The notes: generated by a model from the sequence alone, not told the origin. A stretch of 64,000 nt of DNA from Paragorgia papillata (GCA_035771165.1 JAWNZC010000346.1:456001-520000); one strand, 5' to 3'. Numbered from the stretch's first letter, positions 13,546 to 28,536 are shown. Made by a program: numbers and translations.

Positions 13546-13569
13546 GTGAGTTGTTCATGTTATTGAAAA

Positions 13570-14010
13570 GGCAACTGCTGGACACTTTTTTCTGCGAATT
13601 CTTCTCAGGACAGACTTAATTACGATTTCTATACTACCACCAACAACATGCAGTCTTTCTCGCCGAGACTACAGTAACCTAGTTGAGCCGCAACTTTCAC
13701 CAATTACATGTACCAATATAGTCCTAGGTTCAAACTCTTTACTCATAACGTCAGTCACTACCACCAACAGTCTTTCTCAAGACTACACCTAGACAACCAT
13801 GAAACCTCCACAAATACCTATGCTGACATTCCTCTTTACTTTATATATATAACGTCAGTTACCATCACAACCGACAGTCAACGAGCGACTTTCAAACACC
13901 TATATACTGACATGCACTCCTAACGTCAGTCAACAGAACCACCAACAGTCTTTTTCAAAAGTACACTGTCACTAACCTAGACAACTCTTTACTTTATAAC
14001 CACTACCATC
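13570..14010. repeat. Degenerate tandem repeat with caacagtctttctcaagac motif
   Basis: Motifs caccaacagtctttctc, ctttactttataacgtcagt and aacctagac recur every 100-150 bases. Further copies are at 15180-15335 and 15740-15920, separated by inserted material. No gene is seen. Confidence 0.65.
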
Positions 14011-14044
14011 AACAGTGTAAAAACGTAGAGTCGTCGTTCGTTCG

Positions 14045-14292
14045 TTTGAACAAAACCAGCTGGTCATACAGGAACATCCGTTAATAACAGCCACTCTATG
14101 GTCTGTTCGTCGAGCTCAGCCAGGCCGTCTCGGCCACGCGGCGACTTGTATAGATTGGGCAGGCGGAGATCAGGTGATCCACCGTCTGGGAGGAGCCGCA
14201 AGGACAGGAGTCGGACTCCGCGGCTCGAATCTTGTGAAGGAAGGAGCGTGTCTTTCCCCATCCAGTCTATAAGAAGGACACCCACAATATTT
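14045..14292 (-). pseudogene. Fragment of a retrotransposon ORF2 3' end
   Basis: Translating the minus strand gives SDSCPCGSSQTVDHLISACP, then after a frame change RDGLAELDEQTIEWLLLTDV and a stop. This is the zinc-knuckle (CxC...H...C) and tail that end the reverse transcriptase proteins of many non-LTR elements. It is short and frameshifted, so it is a dead fragment. No flanking element ends were recognised. Confidence 0.65.
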
Positions 14293-15340
14293 TAGCAAAT
14301 TTTAAACAAATTGATAATTGGTGTTGTTCAATGTTGACGCGAAGTACATCTTTTCGTGTTTTTTTTTTAAAGTTCTTGAAGTTGTTGTGAACTTGTGATG
14401 TTATCTTGTATGTTATGTATATATATAGTTATTAGTTATCTATTATATTCTATGAAGGGCGTGGCCCTGTTTATGGCATTCTGAGAGACGCAGGGCACCC
14501 ACAACTTTGAAAAGCTTCCAGGGCCCCTGACTCTGGGGATACGGTCTGAGCGATAGGGTAATCCTAGGGCCAGAGTTAACTCTACCTCCATGTGAACGCT
14601 TTCACCGTTTTCAATTTAATACGCTTTCATTTGCGTGCGTTTAATTGTTGACGTTACTGGCGTGTTCTCAGTTTATTCACGTGAAAGCTAAGGTTATCTC
14701 GGGGGCCAGGGACAACTCGGTAGTTGCGTTTTATCCTGTGAAGCAGGGTCAACTTTGACCTATCCCCCGAGTTATCCCCCCCCCCGAGATAACCCGGTCT
14801 CACGTGAACAGGCCCCTATATGTTCTGAGGTTATGTAATAACCAATCAAAAGACTGGTAAAGCGCGTGACCTAATCATTAGCGCACTTGCACATCAAGTA
14901 ATCGGACGTACGTTGGAAAATTAGAGAAAAATCTTGTACCCAACCCACCATCCCTCCTCTTACTCAATTTTCTGAGATGGTAAGTCTTAATTTCCACCAA
15001 GCAATTGGTGTGATGGGTGCAAGCTGCCCGAGTGGTTGGCAGTTCAAGATACCACCTGCATGGATCTTTCCTTAATCCAAGTACCACTACTCGTTTCCAG
15101 GCCGCCTCGCCCGCTTCGGTCTACAGCTTGCACCTAACCTTCCAAAATGGTAAGTAAGGTGAACGCAGATATTAACTCCGTTTACTTTATAACGTCACCA
15201 ACACCAACAATATCAGTTCTCAAAAGTCAAGACTACACTAACCTAGACTAACAACTTCAACAAACATCTACAGATACTCCTATATATATATATATATAGG
15301 TTCCAACTGTTTACTTCATAACGTCACTAGTCCAGGTCCG
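14293..15340. other. Gene-free stretch
   Basis: AT-rich sequence, short tatata runs, then a segment around 14690-14815 with cccccgagttatcc / gataacccgg inverted motifs suggestive of a MITE. The tandem-repeat family resumes at 15180. No coding signal. Confidence 0.5.
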
Positions 15341-15344
15341 TATT

Positions 15345-15740
15345 TGACGTGGGGCAGGGGGGGGGCATGGCCCCCCTGAAATTTGCTCAGAAATAGTATA
15401 AGGAAGAGAGAAAACATTTCAGCCGATATTCGAAAAATAGCATTAAAATAATTTAAATAAACATTTTTCGCGTCATAACAGTCTTGAAATGCCTGAACCT
15501 AAGTAAATGAAATAAAAACATTGGATGTATTCAAATATTTGAAATAATTATGTTGTCTTTTGGATGTTTAAAATGACGTTTCATAACCTTCAGAATTCTT
15601 TAATATATCGTCTCAAAACGCAGGAAATAGCATTTCAGAGACTCTGTAGTTTCCCGGGGGGCATGCCCCCGGACGCCCCTAGCGGGTTCTCGCGCCTACG
15701 GCGCTCGCCCCCCTGTCCTTAACAGTTCGCTACGGCCTGT
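15345..15740. repeat. Dispersed repeat with gggggcatgccccc cores, copy 1
   Basis: Carries caggaaatagcatttcagag and cggggggcatgcccccgg. An inverted relative lies at 47865-48190. It is flanked on both sides by the caacagtctttctc tandem repeats, so it was inserted into that array. Confidence 0.6.
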
Positions 15741-17070
15741 AGTTACGACCACGCAACAGTCTTTCTCAAGACTATACACTAACCTAAGTTAGACGAGTTC
15801 AACAAAAACCTATTCATATAGTTGCATGGTGCCAACTCTTTACTTTATAACATCAATCACCACCACCAACAATTATTAGCTTTCTCAAGACTAGTACACT
15901 ACACTAACCTAAATGAACAACTTTCATAAATATGTAGTACTATACTAATACTTGATAATCCATTACTCCTGCTCGTTCACTTGTCGTTTTCTTCTGTAGT
16001 CATTCAATCACGGTCAATATATATAGCTCAACATAAACAAAAAATGAATTGCCAAATTAATAAGAGTATCCTGATCCCAGTAGGCTAGCAATTACAATTA
16101 AATGCAATATCCGCCTATTTAAGATGTTTCCGACGATTCTTTTCGACCCTTTTTGTGCCAAGAAAAATTAACGGACAGTGTCTGTTTAAACTAGCGTGGG
16201 CAGTACAATTGATAGTGTAAATAACGAATAACAAGCCACAACGGAAATGATGTTGATTGAAAGTAAAAATTCAGTCTATATACTCCGTGGGAGTAGATGG
16301 TCTGCAGGGTTTTGGTCGAGGTTATGAAGTCGAGAAACGTAAAATACGCTGAAAATTGGCATGGGTGGAAAAATATTTTAGTTTCTGGGACCGCAAAGGA
16401 ACACAAGAAAATGTAACGAAATACACACTGCTTCCTGTAAATCTCATTTATACTACCAGCTTACAACATCTCTCAAAGCATTCTACGACGGTGACTATAA
16501 TTGTATATCCAACTCATTATCTCACAACCATGTTTAACGACCATGCGATGACTACCTTAGAACCACCCAGATGTTACATCACACATTTCCACACAAGTAA
16601 TCACCACCATGTAACTGTGTATAGTACTAACAAGCTGTCAAACGGAATACTATATTTTAACAGAAAAAGTAATTTCAGTCAATTCACTGAGAATTTTGAT
16701 ATATCGCTCGCCCGCACTTCTGCCCGCGCTGACGGGTTTAGCGAAAGGCGGGAACAAATAAAGGCCTGACATTCAGGTTAATTTTGATACTAATATTGAA
16801 ACTACACAATTGTATTACTTATTCTTCCATTGCCTTTCCCTCTTTTATCCTTTTCGTTTCTTTTCTAAGTTTCCCTTATTTTATCTATTTATTTATTACT
16901 TTTTCTATTTTTTCTTTACTATCTTCCTTTTGTTTTCTGCTGATCAAAACGATTTCTGGGACCAATGGTCCCGTGGTCCGCTATTTTTTCCACCCCTGAA
17001 AATTGGGGTCTTTCCCTTAAGTTAATGCGGAAAATAAAGTTCACTGTTTCAGGTGAACACGAGACTAGAA
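15740..17070. other. Gene-free stretch with repeat debris
   Basis: The tandem family ends near 15920. Around 16180-17000 short inverted motifs (gggtggaaaaatattttag and ccgctattttttccaccc) hint at an old TIR element. The 137-codon frame at 16356-16769 shows no recognisable domain and spans these repeats, so it is not called. Confidence 0.4.
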
Positions 17071-17077
17071 AAGCCTA

Positions 17078-17700
17078 GCGCACACGCTTCGATTTTAGTC
17101 CGCGGCTGGTCAACCGATAAAAATCGGTATTTACCATACAAGTGCGCCATTTACATGTAAAAGCTCACATCTTTAGCAACTGCAGCCACCATTTTTACGA
17201 TCAACAAACCAAATAACTTCAGGAAGAACAATGAGTGACCAGTGAAGGATAAAAATTGTTAATCGCCACAGGCACGGCATGATGCGATATTTTGACCGAT
17301 TTTCGGTCGGGTAATAGCGAAGTTCAGATCACACTTCCACTCCCGCTACTGCTACCGTAAATGTGGTTAGGTTGGTGTAATGTTCGTTTTTTCGTCCTGT
17401 AGTCGTCGTTAGTTTTAATCCTGGTATCGTAAAACGCTTTCTTTTTGCACTAGGTTTGAGACCTGTGACCATTACTGAACGTAAAAACTGATATTTGACA
17501 AGCTTAATTATATTTATGGTAGCGGTATAGTGGTAGTGGACGTGTGATCTGAACCTCCCTAATATCAAACCAGTACAACGAAAATCGATCGGCTAAAATC
17601 GTTCTGTAATGACACCACACACGTAACGATTTTAGTCAAAAGCCCAAAATTTACTAGTTAGCCGATAAAATTCGGCCGACTAAAATCGTAGCGTGCGCCC
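17078..17700. mobile_element. TIR element containing a second MITE
   Basis: Ends GCGCACACGCTTCGATTTTA / complement GCGCACGCTACGATTTTAG, with secondary ccgataaaaatcgg-type motifs. A different MITE (17317-17559) sits inside. Target duplication unclear. Confidence 0.7.
17317..17559. mobile_element. MITE family D, copy 1, nested
   Basis: Ends GCGAAGTTCAGATCACAC / complement of gtgtgatctgaacctccc. TA flanks (17315-17316, 17560-17561). It is inside the 17078-17700 element and therefore younger. The sister copy is at 35057-35278. Confidence 0.8.
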
Positions 17701-17707
17701 GGTGTAG

Positions 17708-17758
17708 CCTGCGTGCAGACTCCACCTTTATTAAATTCAGGTGGAGTCTGCACGCAGG
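17708..17758. repeat. Perfect 20-bp-arm hairpin
   Basis: cctgcgtgcagactccacct and its exact complement, separated by 11 bases. Confidence 0.9.
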
Positions 17759-18381
17759 TTAGCCCGGTGTGGCGGTCTGAGATTGTCACGTGCTGGGATT
17801 GTATTATGCATGTTTGGTTTGTGTACTCAACTTTTATATGTCCAGAACAGTCAAACTTTTTGCCTTGAAATGGTTGAACGATGAAAACGTCCAGTACAAA
17901 ATTCAAAACTTTGTGGACTTTGCTAATATAGTTGTGAATTTGTCACAAAAATTACTACCGGTACTATAGAGGTTTTTAAGAAATGTTGTGTTCAACACTA
18001 TTTGTGTCCAACGAAACATGCGATCACCGCCAAACTCAGTGAAACAAGACGATGAGATACAACCGTTTCTCATCACAGATGGTCCCGTATTCTCGTCGTA
18101 TATAACCAAAAATCCAAAATTATTGCCAATCCACTCTACAATTCTAAACTCTGCATATATTTAATCGAATGGAACGATCGCTACAAGACATCTTAATTTA
18201 GGACGTCTGAATATTTCGTCATGCATTCTGATTCATGACCACAGAGATCTATACGATATTTTGCATTGAAAATATAATTATTCATCGCAAGTATTGGCAA
18301 AAGCAGCAAACTTTAATTTTTCATCAATCAGCCATTTCGGGGGAAAAGTTTGATTATTCTGGTCATAAAGTCGATCAACGT

Positions 18382-18462
18382 CGTACCCAGGGTCTTATCT
18401 CCGCTCCCCGCCCACCACGCGGTGGGCGAGGGTGGGGGAGCGGAGATAAGACCCTGGGTACG
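18382..18462. repeat. Perfect 27-bp-arm hairpin of the tacccaggg family
   Basis: Arms begin cgtacccagggtcttatctc; the loop is G/C-rich. Relatives with gtacccagg arms are at 47638-47702 and 49027-49112. Confidence 0.9.
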
Positions 18463-18554
18463 ATTACAGAAATCGACCATACACACCTGCTTAAGCCGCA
18501 AAATGTGCCAAGAAGCTTTATACTGTTTATAAAACAAAAATTAAGAAGTGCCCA

Positions 18555-19018
18555 TGAAACGAAATTTCACTTCTGTTTTTTAAGGTTGCATGTGTTTGGA
18601 AGAACAGCTAAGATAATGAAAAATGTCTTTTACATGCTTTTCAAATCTTATCCCATTCTTGAGTTATTGGCTATGCAATTTGAGCAATGACGTCACACGT
18701 TGTATGTGGGAGGAAACGGAAAATCAGTCATATCTTTGGATTGGTTCGACTAAACTGAATCAAACGTTGGAAATTTTCCTTGGGGTATAGTTTGGTTACA
18801 TCTAAAATGTGTGGTTTCGTGTAGTTAAACAAATCTTGAGATAAGACTGATTTTCCGTTTTCTCCCACATTTGCCCACGTACAACGTGTGACGTCATAGC
18901 TCAAATTGCATAGCCAATGACTCAAGAATGGGATAAGATTTGAAAGGCATGGAAAAGCCATTTTTCATTATCTTATGTGTTCTTGCAAATATAATCTTAA
19001 AAAATGAAGTGAAATTTC
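18555..19018. mobile_element. Foldback element with arms of about 170 bp
   Basis: cccattcttgagttattggc and gacgtcacacgttgta on the left arm recur inverted on the right (tcaagaatggg, acaacgtgtgacgtca). Outermost matching motifs are tgaaatttc-like. The unique centre is about 100 bases. Confidence 0.8.
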
Positions 19019-19420
19019 TACATGTTTTCCTTCAAATTAATTTGGTTGATAACAGCAAGTCAGCAATGATATATAACTTTCTCCAATAACTCATTATGCA
19101 CACGTGACCTCGCTAGGTCAGGGCTAGAAGTCAGGGGGGCACCAGAGGGAGGCAGGAGGGCTACAGCCCCCTGTTGGGGAACCCTAGCCCCCCCCCTCCC
19201 CATTTGGGGAAAGTTTACAGATTTGTTGGAGAATGATCTGGAAGAAAAATTGTATTTTTAACAATTGGTAAATAACTTTTTAATTGATTAACTGATTAAG
19301 CAAGACAAGTCAGTAATTAATGCTTTCATAGTTCATAGTGAAATGAAACTCCTTTAGAAACACAGGATACAGTACATGTATAATATATATTGTGTAGAAG
19401 CCAACAGTAATAATTAGGGA

Positions 19421-19638
19421 AATAAAAGTAGTGTGCTGCGTAGGCAGTGTAGAAACAACAATCGAAATATAGTAACTTAGGTTAGATATCCTGCCGAAAC
19501 AGAGAACATAGGAATCTAACGTTTCGAGCGAAGGCCCTTCGTCAGAGGACCTTCGCTCAAAGGGCCTTCACTCGAAACGTTAGATTCCTACGTTCTCTGT
19601 TTTGGCAGTATATCTAACCTAAGTTACTATATTTCGAT
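19421..19638. mobile_element. Hairpin element with 15-bp target duplication
   Basis: A long inverted repeat (taggttagatat...ctgccgaaacagagaac...aacgtttcgagcgaaggccc and complement). The 15-bp sequence agtaataattaggga stands on both sides (19406-19420, 19639-19653). Related unpaired fragments occur at 32041, 41640-41760, 61670-61770 and 62450-62575. Confidence 0.8.
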
Positions 19639-19649
19639 AGTAATAATTA

Positions 19650-20348
19650 GGGACCGGTTATTATTTATGGAGGGGGGTGGGGTAAAAAATTTACTTGAAA
19701 GAAAAAATAACCTTTGACCCCCCCTTTAAGGCCACGAATTTCACATGACCCCCCAGAAAATTGCTTTTATTTTTTGTGATCCCCCCCCCTCTCCAAAAAA
19801 GCGCAGTATTCCTTCGACAATGAAAATGCCTGTAGCTCTGGAGGTGCCCGTTCTGGCCAGCCCTTGAAAGTGTAATCGAAGACTCATGAAAGAATTGGAT
19901 CCAACTGGGTGGCACGCCTTAACTGGTGTGCTGTCACTGGCATTGATTCGATTTGCATTGTGTTAACTGACTGGGCCTTAGGGCAGGTTTTGGACTCCTT
20001 GCCTTCAATGGCAAGCGTGAAAGACAGTCTGCATTGGAATGTTTATTTGTTGGCCGAAATTCTACTTCTGTCTATATTTTAAATCTTTTTCCAAACAAAT
20101 ATTGATGAAACTTTTTCACCCCATGTATGATCCCTAATGCTTATTTGTAACAAAAATGTTACAGACTCTGTTCAATCAAATTCCCACTCCAAAGCAATGA
20201 TTTAAAAAATCGAATGATTTATTTTTCAACCCCCCCTTTTAAGGGCTTAAATAAAACATGACCCCGCCTTTTTGGTAAATTAAATACTTGTGACCCCCCT
20301 CATTTTTTACCCCCCCCCCACCCCCCTCCATAAATAATAACCAGTCCC
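19650..20348. mobile_element. 699-bp MITE with TTA duplication
   Basis: Ends GGGACCGGTTATTATTTATG / complement of cataaataataaccagtccc, followed inward by G-rich and C-rich runs. TTA at 19647-19649 and 20349-20351. Non-coding. Confidence 0.88.
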
Positions 20349-21830
20349 TTACAACACACAAAATTCCATTTAAATTCTGTCTGCAACATTGGATGAAAAT
20401 GGCAAAGGTTAATGACCCACATTACTAATTAAGGTGTTCAACAGATTTTTCTTTATTGATACCTTGAAAATAAATGCTGTAGCTTGTCGGTTATTGCGAT
20501 AATTTCACACTGAGAAGATGGAAAAAGCTATTCTAGACGTTCAAATCAGTTTGAAAATCTTCTGAGTTCTGGGAAATTTTCTGAATCATGCGTGGCATTC
20601 ATTCATGCATGCATGGTACACGAACTAGGGGTATTCAAGGTTATACCTTGCCATAGTGGGGTGTTTCACTTTAATACTATGAACTACGAAGTGAAAGGTA
20701 ATTCGATGATTGACTGGTCACATGGTACAAATCAAGCTAATTCTAACTGGACAATTTACAGTTGAGGTATACATGTAATATTACTTGTAATACAGGGTTC
20801 TGCCCAGGAGCATGTGAGTGCCAGGGGGGGTTGAGCCCCCAGGCCTGTAGGTACCCCGAGTATATGTGAAAATTAGTAATCTGAAAATGATATTTTCCAA
20901 ATGTAAGCAAGTGAAATTCATAATCCTTTACATCATGTGTCTCACAATTTTGTCAGACTAAATATTACTATTATGGTAAGTACTTATTTATTATATATTT
21001 ATATACATGCTAGGGCAATGATGCTAGAATATACAGCATGACGAATTCTCTATGTAAAGCTAGGGCAAGGTTTCCTGCATAATTATGTCTTAGGCCTACC
21101 AACACTGGTGTATCATCTTGTCAGGCATTAATAAACAAAGTGCAAAGTGATTAGCACCTTACCCAAGTGTCAGACAATCCAATCTGGCTTTGAAGGAATA
21201 TCGTATGTCACCGAATCACATTGTCTGGTAGCTAATATTGTGTGCGTTGTGGTGCTGAATTTCACCAAAGAATATTGTTTCAATAAAAAAAAATTCACCA
21301 AGGATAAAAAATTACAAAATGATGTACTGTATATTAATCAAAAGATATATAAAAAATACAACACATGGGTTTTTTTTATTGCATATTTCGAGTGCCGGGT
21401 GGAAGGGTCCGTTTTGGTGTGACTCGCATGAGTGCTGGGCGCCGCTGCCCACCATGGGCAGAACCTTGGTAATACATCCAATGGATCGTTTGGCATGTGA
21501 TTGGTAATAATAAGAATAGAGCTAAACTCAAAGGATAAACTGGTAGACCACCAACATGACTGCCATTATTGTTTCGGTACACCAATATGGTACACCACCA
21601 ATTTTTCCTCCCCCAGATTACATGCCATGTTGGGTGTGGCTTTGGTTTCTCCTCACTTCTAATGCTCCCCCAGCTCATCTACACTGTACCCATATTTATT
21701 TGCTCAGCACAGTAGTGAACTGGCCATATAGAGCACAGAGTGAGACACACAGTTGGTACAGGATTACCCAGTAGGCTAGCTATGTACCCGTATATCAGCG
21801 TATTACCCTCAGATAACCCACAGCTGCTAA
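20349..21830. other. Gene-free stretch
   Basis: AT-rich sequence with a few G-runs (20825) and a ttttttt run at 21370. Short frames here have no recognisable domain. No RNA gene or clear transposon ends were seen. Confidence 0.5.
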
Positions 21831-21832
21831 TA

Positions 21833-22465
21833 CAGTTGAGCCTCACTATAACGCGGTAGTTGGGGTCCTTAGTGGTGACTGCATTATAAATGAAGTGCGT
21901 ACGGCCAAATATCTCGTTCCCAGTACTCTTCCCACTCAGTTCTGGCACAATATTGTGGGCTGAGTACTGGGAGTGAGATTGAGTACTGCTAGAAGCACTT
22001 TCTGTTCGATTCTAACAATCCAAATCGTGACTGAAGAAGTTTGAAGTCCACTCAAGACAGACTTCAACCTCTGGACTTCAACAAAATGGAATTGAAATAA
22101 GATTTTTGAGCATGGTTTTCATTTTTCGCAATGATATTGATCGCACTGCCATGTTGTCGTTTTATCTTGTAATGATCACGATTATTCAGGATGATCAGTG
22201 ATCATCAGCCAACAAGATCAAATTGTCTCCAATGAGCGAAATCAAAACTTCAGTTTCAGCGTCATATTACACTGTCTGTCATCAATTCTGTCTCTATTTT
22301 GTGGAATTTAACGGTCTGTGGTGAACTTTAGTACTGTTGGTAAACATAAGTATAAGTCGTCAAATGACAAACCAGGAAAAGTAAAATTTTGGGGTCCAAG
22401 GATCAACCGCGTTATACGAGTCACACGTAATAACGATGCGCGCTATAGCGATCGAGGCTCCACTG
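21833..22465. mobile_element. pogo-like MITE family E, copy 1
   Basis: Ends CAGTTGAGCCTCACTATAAC / complement of gcgatcgaggctccactg, TA on both sides (21831-21832, 22466-22467). 633 bases, non-coding. Sister of 43498-44089. Confidence 0.88.
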
Positions 22466-22469
22466 TAAT

Positions 22470-24385
22470 AGGTTTGGGACCACAAAATTTAAAAAAAGTA
22501 CAGTACCAGTAGTTGAAAGTAGAATCCTTGGTCTCCAGTCTTCACGATGTAATTCAACAGATTACCCACACTAATTATGTTTCCTAGCAAAATTAAGAGA
22601 TAACCCGCAGGTCATCACCCAGAAAATATGGTAGGCTAAAGCCTACACACCAGGCTTGCAAGAGGCCGGTGATTTCCACATAATACATTGTTTTTTTAGC
22701 ATTTTTATTATTTTTAATACAGAATCTCACTGAAACTTTCAAAAGCTAGAGTTAAATGCTTAGAAAATTGTGACTATGGGAAGACCACAGCCCCAGAATG
22801 AAGAAAATGGCATTTCTGAGGCTTGAAATTTCCAGAGGCATGCCAAAACTGAAAGCTGTAGTACAGAAGGCTGTTGCACCAGTTCAGAATGGGACAAAAT
22901 TAAAACTCATTCACCATAATATGGTGGGCCCCTCCAACAACAATTCCCAGCACAGATTTCTAGCCCAGGCTGCCACTTGCTCAGCAGTTGCCTCATCGCC
23001 TTCATAAAGATTATTAAAGCATCATTTATTTATATCTATTATGGAGTTAATTATTGTCGAGTCCATTAATATTGCCACTTCGTTGTTATAATCATATCAA
23101 TTACATTGTTGAATGGTTTAGAGCAAATATTGCATTAAATTTTGTTTACATCATTATAAAGTCGTACACGGGCCGAAACGTTAGTTTTTAGAATGTGCCC
23201 ACCTGTAAAACCACATTTAATATTGTGAGATTATAAACCGAAAGCACACACATGCGGTCTCGCACAAATAGGACCTTTCCCGAAGTCACAATGGCAAAAA
23301 TCTTAGTTCACGTTTCCTCGCAAATTCTAGCTTCAAAATATTGATATGTAAAAATGAATACGTACTTGTACTTACACTTTATCACCTTGGTGGTCTTCCA
23401 TGGAAATACGGCCATTTAATCATTTTTTATAGACTATATACAAACGATACTGATACTCTACAACCACGAAGCGCCCACGTTGTGCAGTGGAGTGTGCTAG
23501 AAATGACGAGGGGGGAGGGGGCGAGAAATTTTGTGGGCGAAGCTTTGCTTTGGGCTTTATACAAAATTAAATCAGCGAGTCCCTTCCTTTCAAAGTGTTT
23601 AAGCCAGCAACCAGCTCAACTCAGTTGCTACCATTTATATATATGAACTGCAAAGTCATATTTCTTCTCAAATATTACAATTATCATGGCAATGGAAGCG
23701 TTCTTAAAATATCGTTGCAAATCACAATTACAAAATAATTTTAATCATTTGAAGTTCGCTGGACAACCGATTTTTAATTTGATTGGTTTTTGGACAACGA
23801 ATTAGAAGTCAGGATTATTAACGAAAAACCAATCAAATTCAAAGCAGGAAGTTGCTCAACGAATTTCAAATGAAATGAGGAAGAAACTGAACTGCATGAA
23901 AGACCCCATAAAAAAGCCCCATAAAAGCAAGGGAAATTTCCTTTTATCTAAATTTGAATTTCCAATAATTTATTTCTTCGAATTGACTTGCACTTGTCCA
24001 AAATCTTGCCAAAACCCCACTTTGCAAATCTTTATACTACACAAAATTTGCTAAGACTTCTAAATGGAAATACTATGCACTAGAGCTCTACAAACTAACA
24101 AGGCAGTGTTATAAACTACAGAAGCCACTGGGCAAAATTAAAAACAGAACCACACATTTAGAAAATAATATGCTTTAATTCAAAGTTTACTCTTTTTTTC
24201 TTCTTCTTTTCTTTCAAATTTAAACTGTCAACGTTGAACTGTACAGACTTCGTTAAACATTGTCCAAAAAAAAAATTACAAACAAAGATGGGATTTAATT
24301 ATTCATAGTTTTTCTTCTGAGAAGGTTCTTTTCAAATTTTACAACTGCTGTTCCGGATTAGAAGTTCATAATGTTCTCTCAATGC
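22470..24385. other. Gene-free stretch downstream of actin
   Basis: AT-rich. It holds an inverted ccaatcaaatt pair around 23785/23835 related to repeat family A and, close to actin, its 3' UTR with attaaa-type signals on the minus strand (complements near 24175 and 24294). No coding signal. Confidence 0.5.
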
Positions 24386-26290
<1,905 letters not shown>

Positions 26291-26689
26291 TCAACGTTCG
26301 ACAAGCTTTCACCAGCTATGAGGCTGAAGTTCCTTTCACAAAATTTAAATGCCCCCAAGTTGGTGACGAAGACGACGTCATATCCGCTCAAATGCCCTTG
26401 AAACTCCCATAATATTTTCGTTGGTTACTGTTTCCGGAGTGCCGAATCTGCCTCGCCCGGCACTTCCAGAACACTTTGCAAACCGAAGAACTACCCATCC
26501 TGCTTCATTTTCAAGAGCCGTTATGCTCGCAAGGCTAGTAATTTTCGCGCAAACGCGTCCAGAAAAACTTGTATTTGTAAATACATCACCGCGAAAGGCG
26601 TGGGCCTCTCGGTTATGGTTTAAACCCAACCCCCCCGAAGTTACAAAGTGAGTACACAACCCTACCGCTAATGCATAAGCATAACGAGA

Positions 26690-26785
26690 TCACTCCTTAT
26701 TTGGACATCATAGGCAGACAACAAAGCGATGCAAGAGTGATGCAGTTTGCAAAGACAGTGTTAAGTTTACCTTATATGGTCAACC
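26690..26785 (-). promoter_or_regulatory. Two CArG boxes upstream of actin
   Basis: CCTTATTTGG at 26695-26704 and CCTTATATGG at 26770-26779 both fit CC(A/T)6GG, the binding site of serum response factor. They lie about 450 and 525 bases upstream of the actin start codon, outside the probable 5' UTR intron, where SRF sites control actin genes in animals. No convincing TATA box was seen, so the start of transcription is not placed. Confidence 0.6.
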
Positions 26786-26899
26786 TATCTCTGATTGGTC
26801 AGATCGGTCAGCAAGCTGTAAATCGGTCTTTCCCTTGTCTCCGAGGATACTCAACTTCCGTTAGTAGATACTTTAATTTTCAAAGCTAGCTTGAACGAA

Positions 26900-28487
26900 A
26901 CTGAAAAAATGACCGGCTTTTTAAGAATTTGTTATCAGAGGAACGCGTTGGAAATGATGATAGTCCAAAACAGGTTAAGTAGGCACACATCAGTCAACTT
27001 CTATCGTGAATAATCGACACGCGTAGTGGCGAAGTATATATGGGAAGTTGTCACATGTCGACAGCGTGGCTCTTCGTCTGTCGTGTTGTGTGACCTTTTA
27101 ATAACTCTGTCGTATTTAAGTTGTTTATCTAAGCTAAACTTCTGTTGGGTGTTGCAGCGTGTGACGGCTTCATCTACGCAATTTGTTTAGTTTCATCGTA
27201 TTGCTGAACTTGCATTATACGAAGCATGTCCCTTATTAATTTAATAATCCTCAGACTGAGAATTACAACGGAATGCCGAGAACCACAGATCATATCCGCT
27301 CCTAATTTGGATGGTTTTACTGTGCATCAGTTTGGCCATGTTCGCATGAATTTCCTATTGCCAATAATGGGAACTGACTAGTGCTGGCCAAATTTGCCCT
27401 AAAACGAAATTCGGAATTTAAATTTCAAAATCTTTCATAGCAAAGACATCCAGTATTTGCATATTTGGGCATAAACAGGGCTAAGACTATTAGTCCTCTA
27501 CGGTAATTGGACTAATCTAGTAAATTTAATAGGTTCGAAAACATCGCTGGCTTCGAAGATTAATATATTGTAGAATTTTCTAAGAGCAGTCCTATTAACT
27601 TCGATACCAATACAATATATATTCCGAGGTTTGACACACGATATAAAAGTCGACGTCCACTATATAATGCGGCGTCGTTTTATTCGACGAATTTACGAAC
27701 TACGGTAATTCCGCGATTACAACTACTATAAGAAATCAATCAGAAAAGCGCTAACGATTTATGTATGCGACCTTTGAAATGCTGTCGTCTGGACATGCAT
27801 GTTTAGACGTTTTATCCGTCTGATCCGAATACGATGTGGCGGGGGGTGTTCTTAGCTTTTCAGGGGTATGGTTTGGCCGTTTGAGGCTTTTATGGCTCGT
27901 TACCAGTATTACGGTGGCAGTGGGATTATACATTACTAGAATTTTTTCCTGAAACAGGACCACAAAAAAATCGTTTCTTTTAATCTTGAACAGGGTCGGG
28001 GTTTCAAACGTCCAGAGGGTATACCCCAACGATCTCTACAGTAATCGAAATATAGATTAATTCAGACGAATTTAATTCATAGTTAAAGTCGACGTAAAGT
28101 CGAATTCGTTTCATGCGACGAATTTAATTAATTCAGTGACGAGCACCGCGCGGCCGGGCATATTTGGCTCTGGGAACGAGATTGTGACGAGCAAGGAAAA
28201 TCGCGCTAGATCGCGCCAAAAACGTCCAATACGCATGCGAAGTAAACAAAAATCTGATCACAGGCTCAAAAAATATGTTATCATAATTTATGCATTTAAT
28301 TCGATGCGACGTCTGAAACCAACACGCATTTCAGACGTTGTATCCGTCTCACAGTGACGGATAGGTCTCAGACGAATTTAACTCTTCAGTCGAATTTAAT
28401 TGTCAAATTTTAGGTATATTTTGTCTGTAATGCGCATTTGACAATATTTATATTGATATTTGCGCAATATAAATTCATAAATTATTA
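26900..28487. other. Gene-free stretch between actin and the retrotransposon
   Basis: Low-complexity AT-rich DNA with several aatttaattcgtcg-like motifs repeated around 27680-28140 and 28370-28400. These are probably an old dispersed repeat. Nothing coding is recognised. Confidence 0.45.
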
Positions 28488-28490
28488 TAA

Positions 28491-28534
<44 letters not shown>
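28488..28534. repeat. (ATT)n tract upstream of the retrotransposon
   Basis: About 14 units of ATT. It lies about 130 bases before the retrotransposon start codon; the sequence between is probably its 5' UTR. A matching ATT tract follows the element, which suggests insertion into an ATT/TAA microsatellite. Confidence 0.9.

Positions 28535-28536
<2 letters not shown>

Noticed and set aside
16356..16769. 137-codon frame as a gene
   Set aside because: No domain, no splice context, and it spans apparent repeat material.
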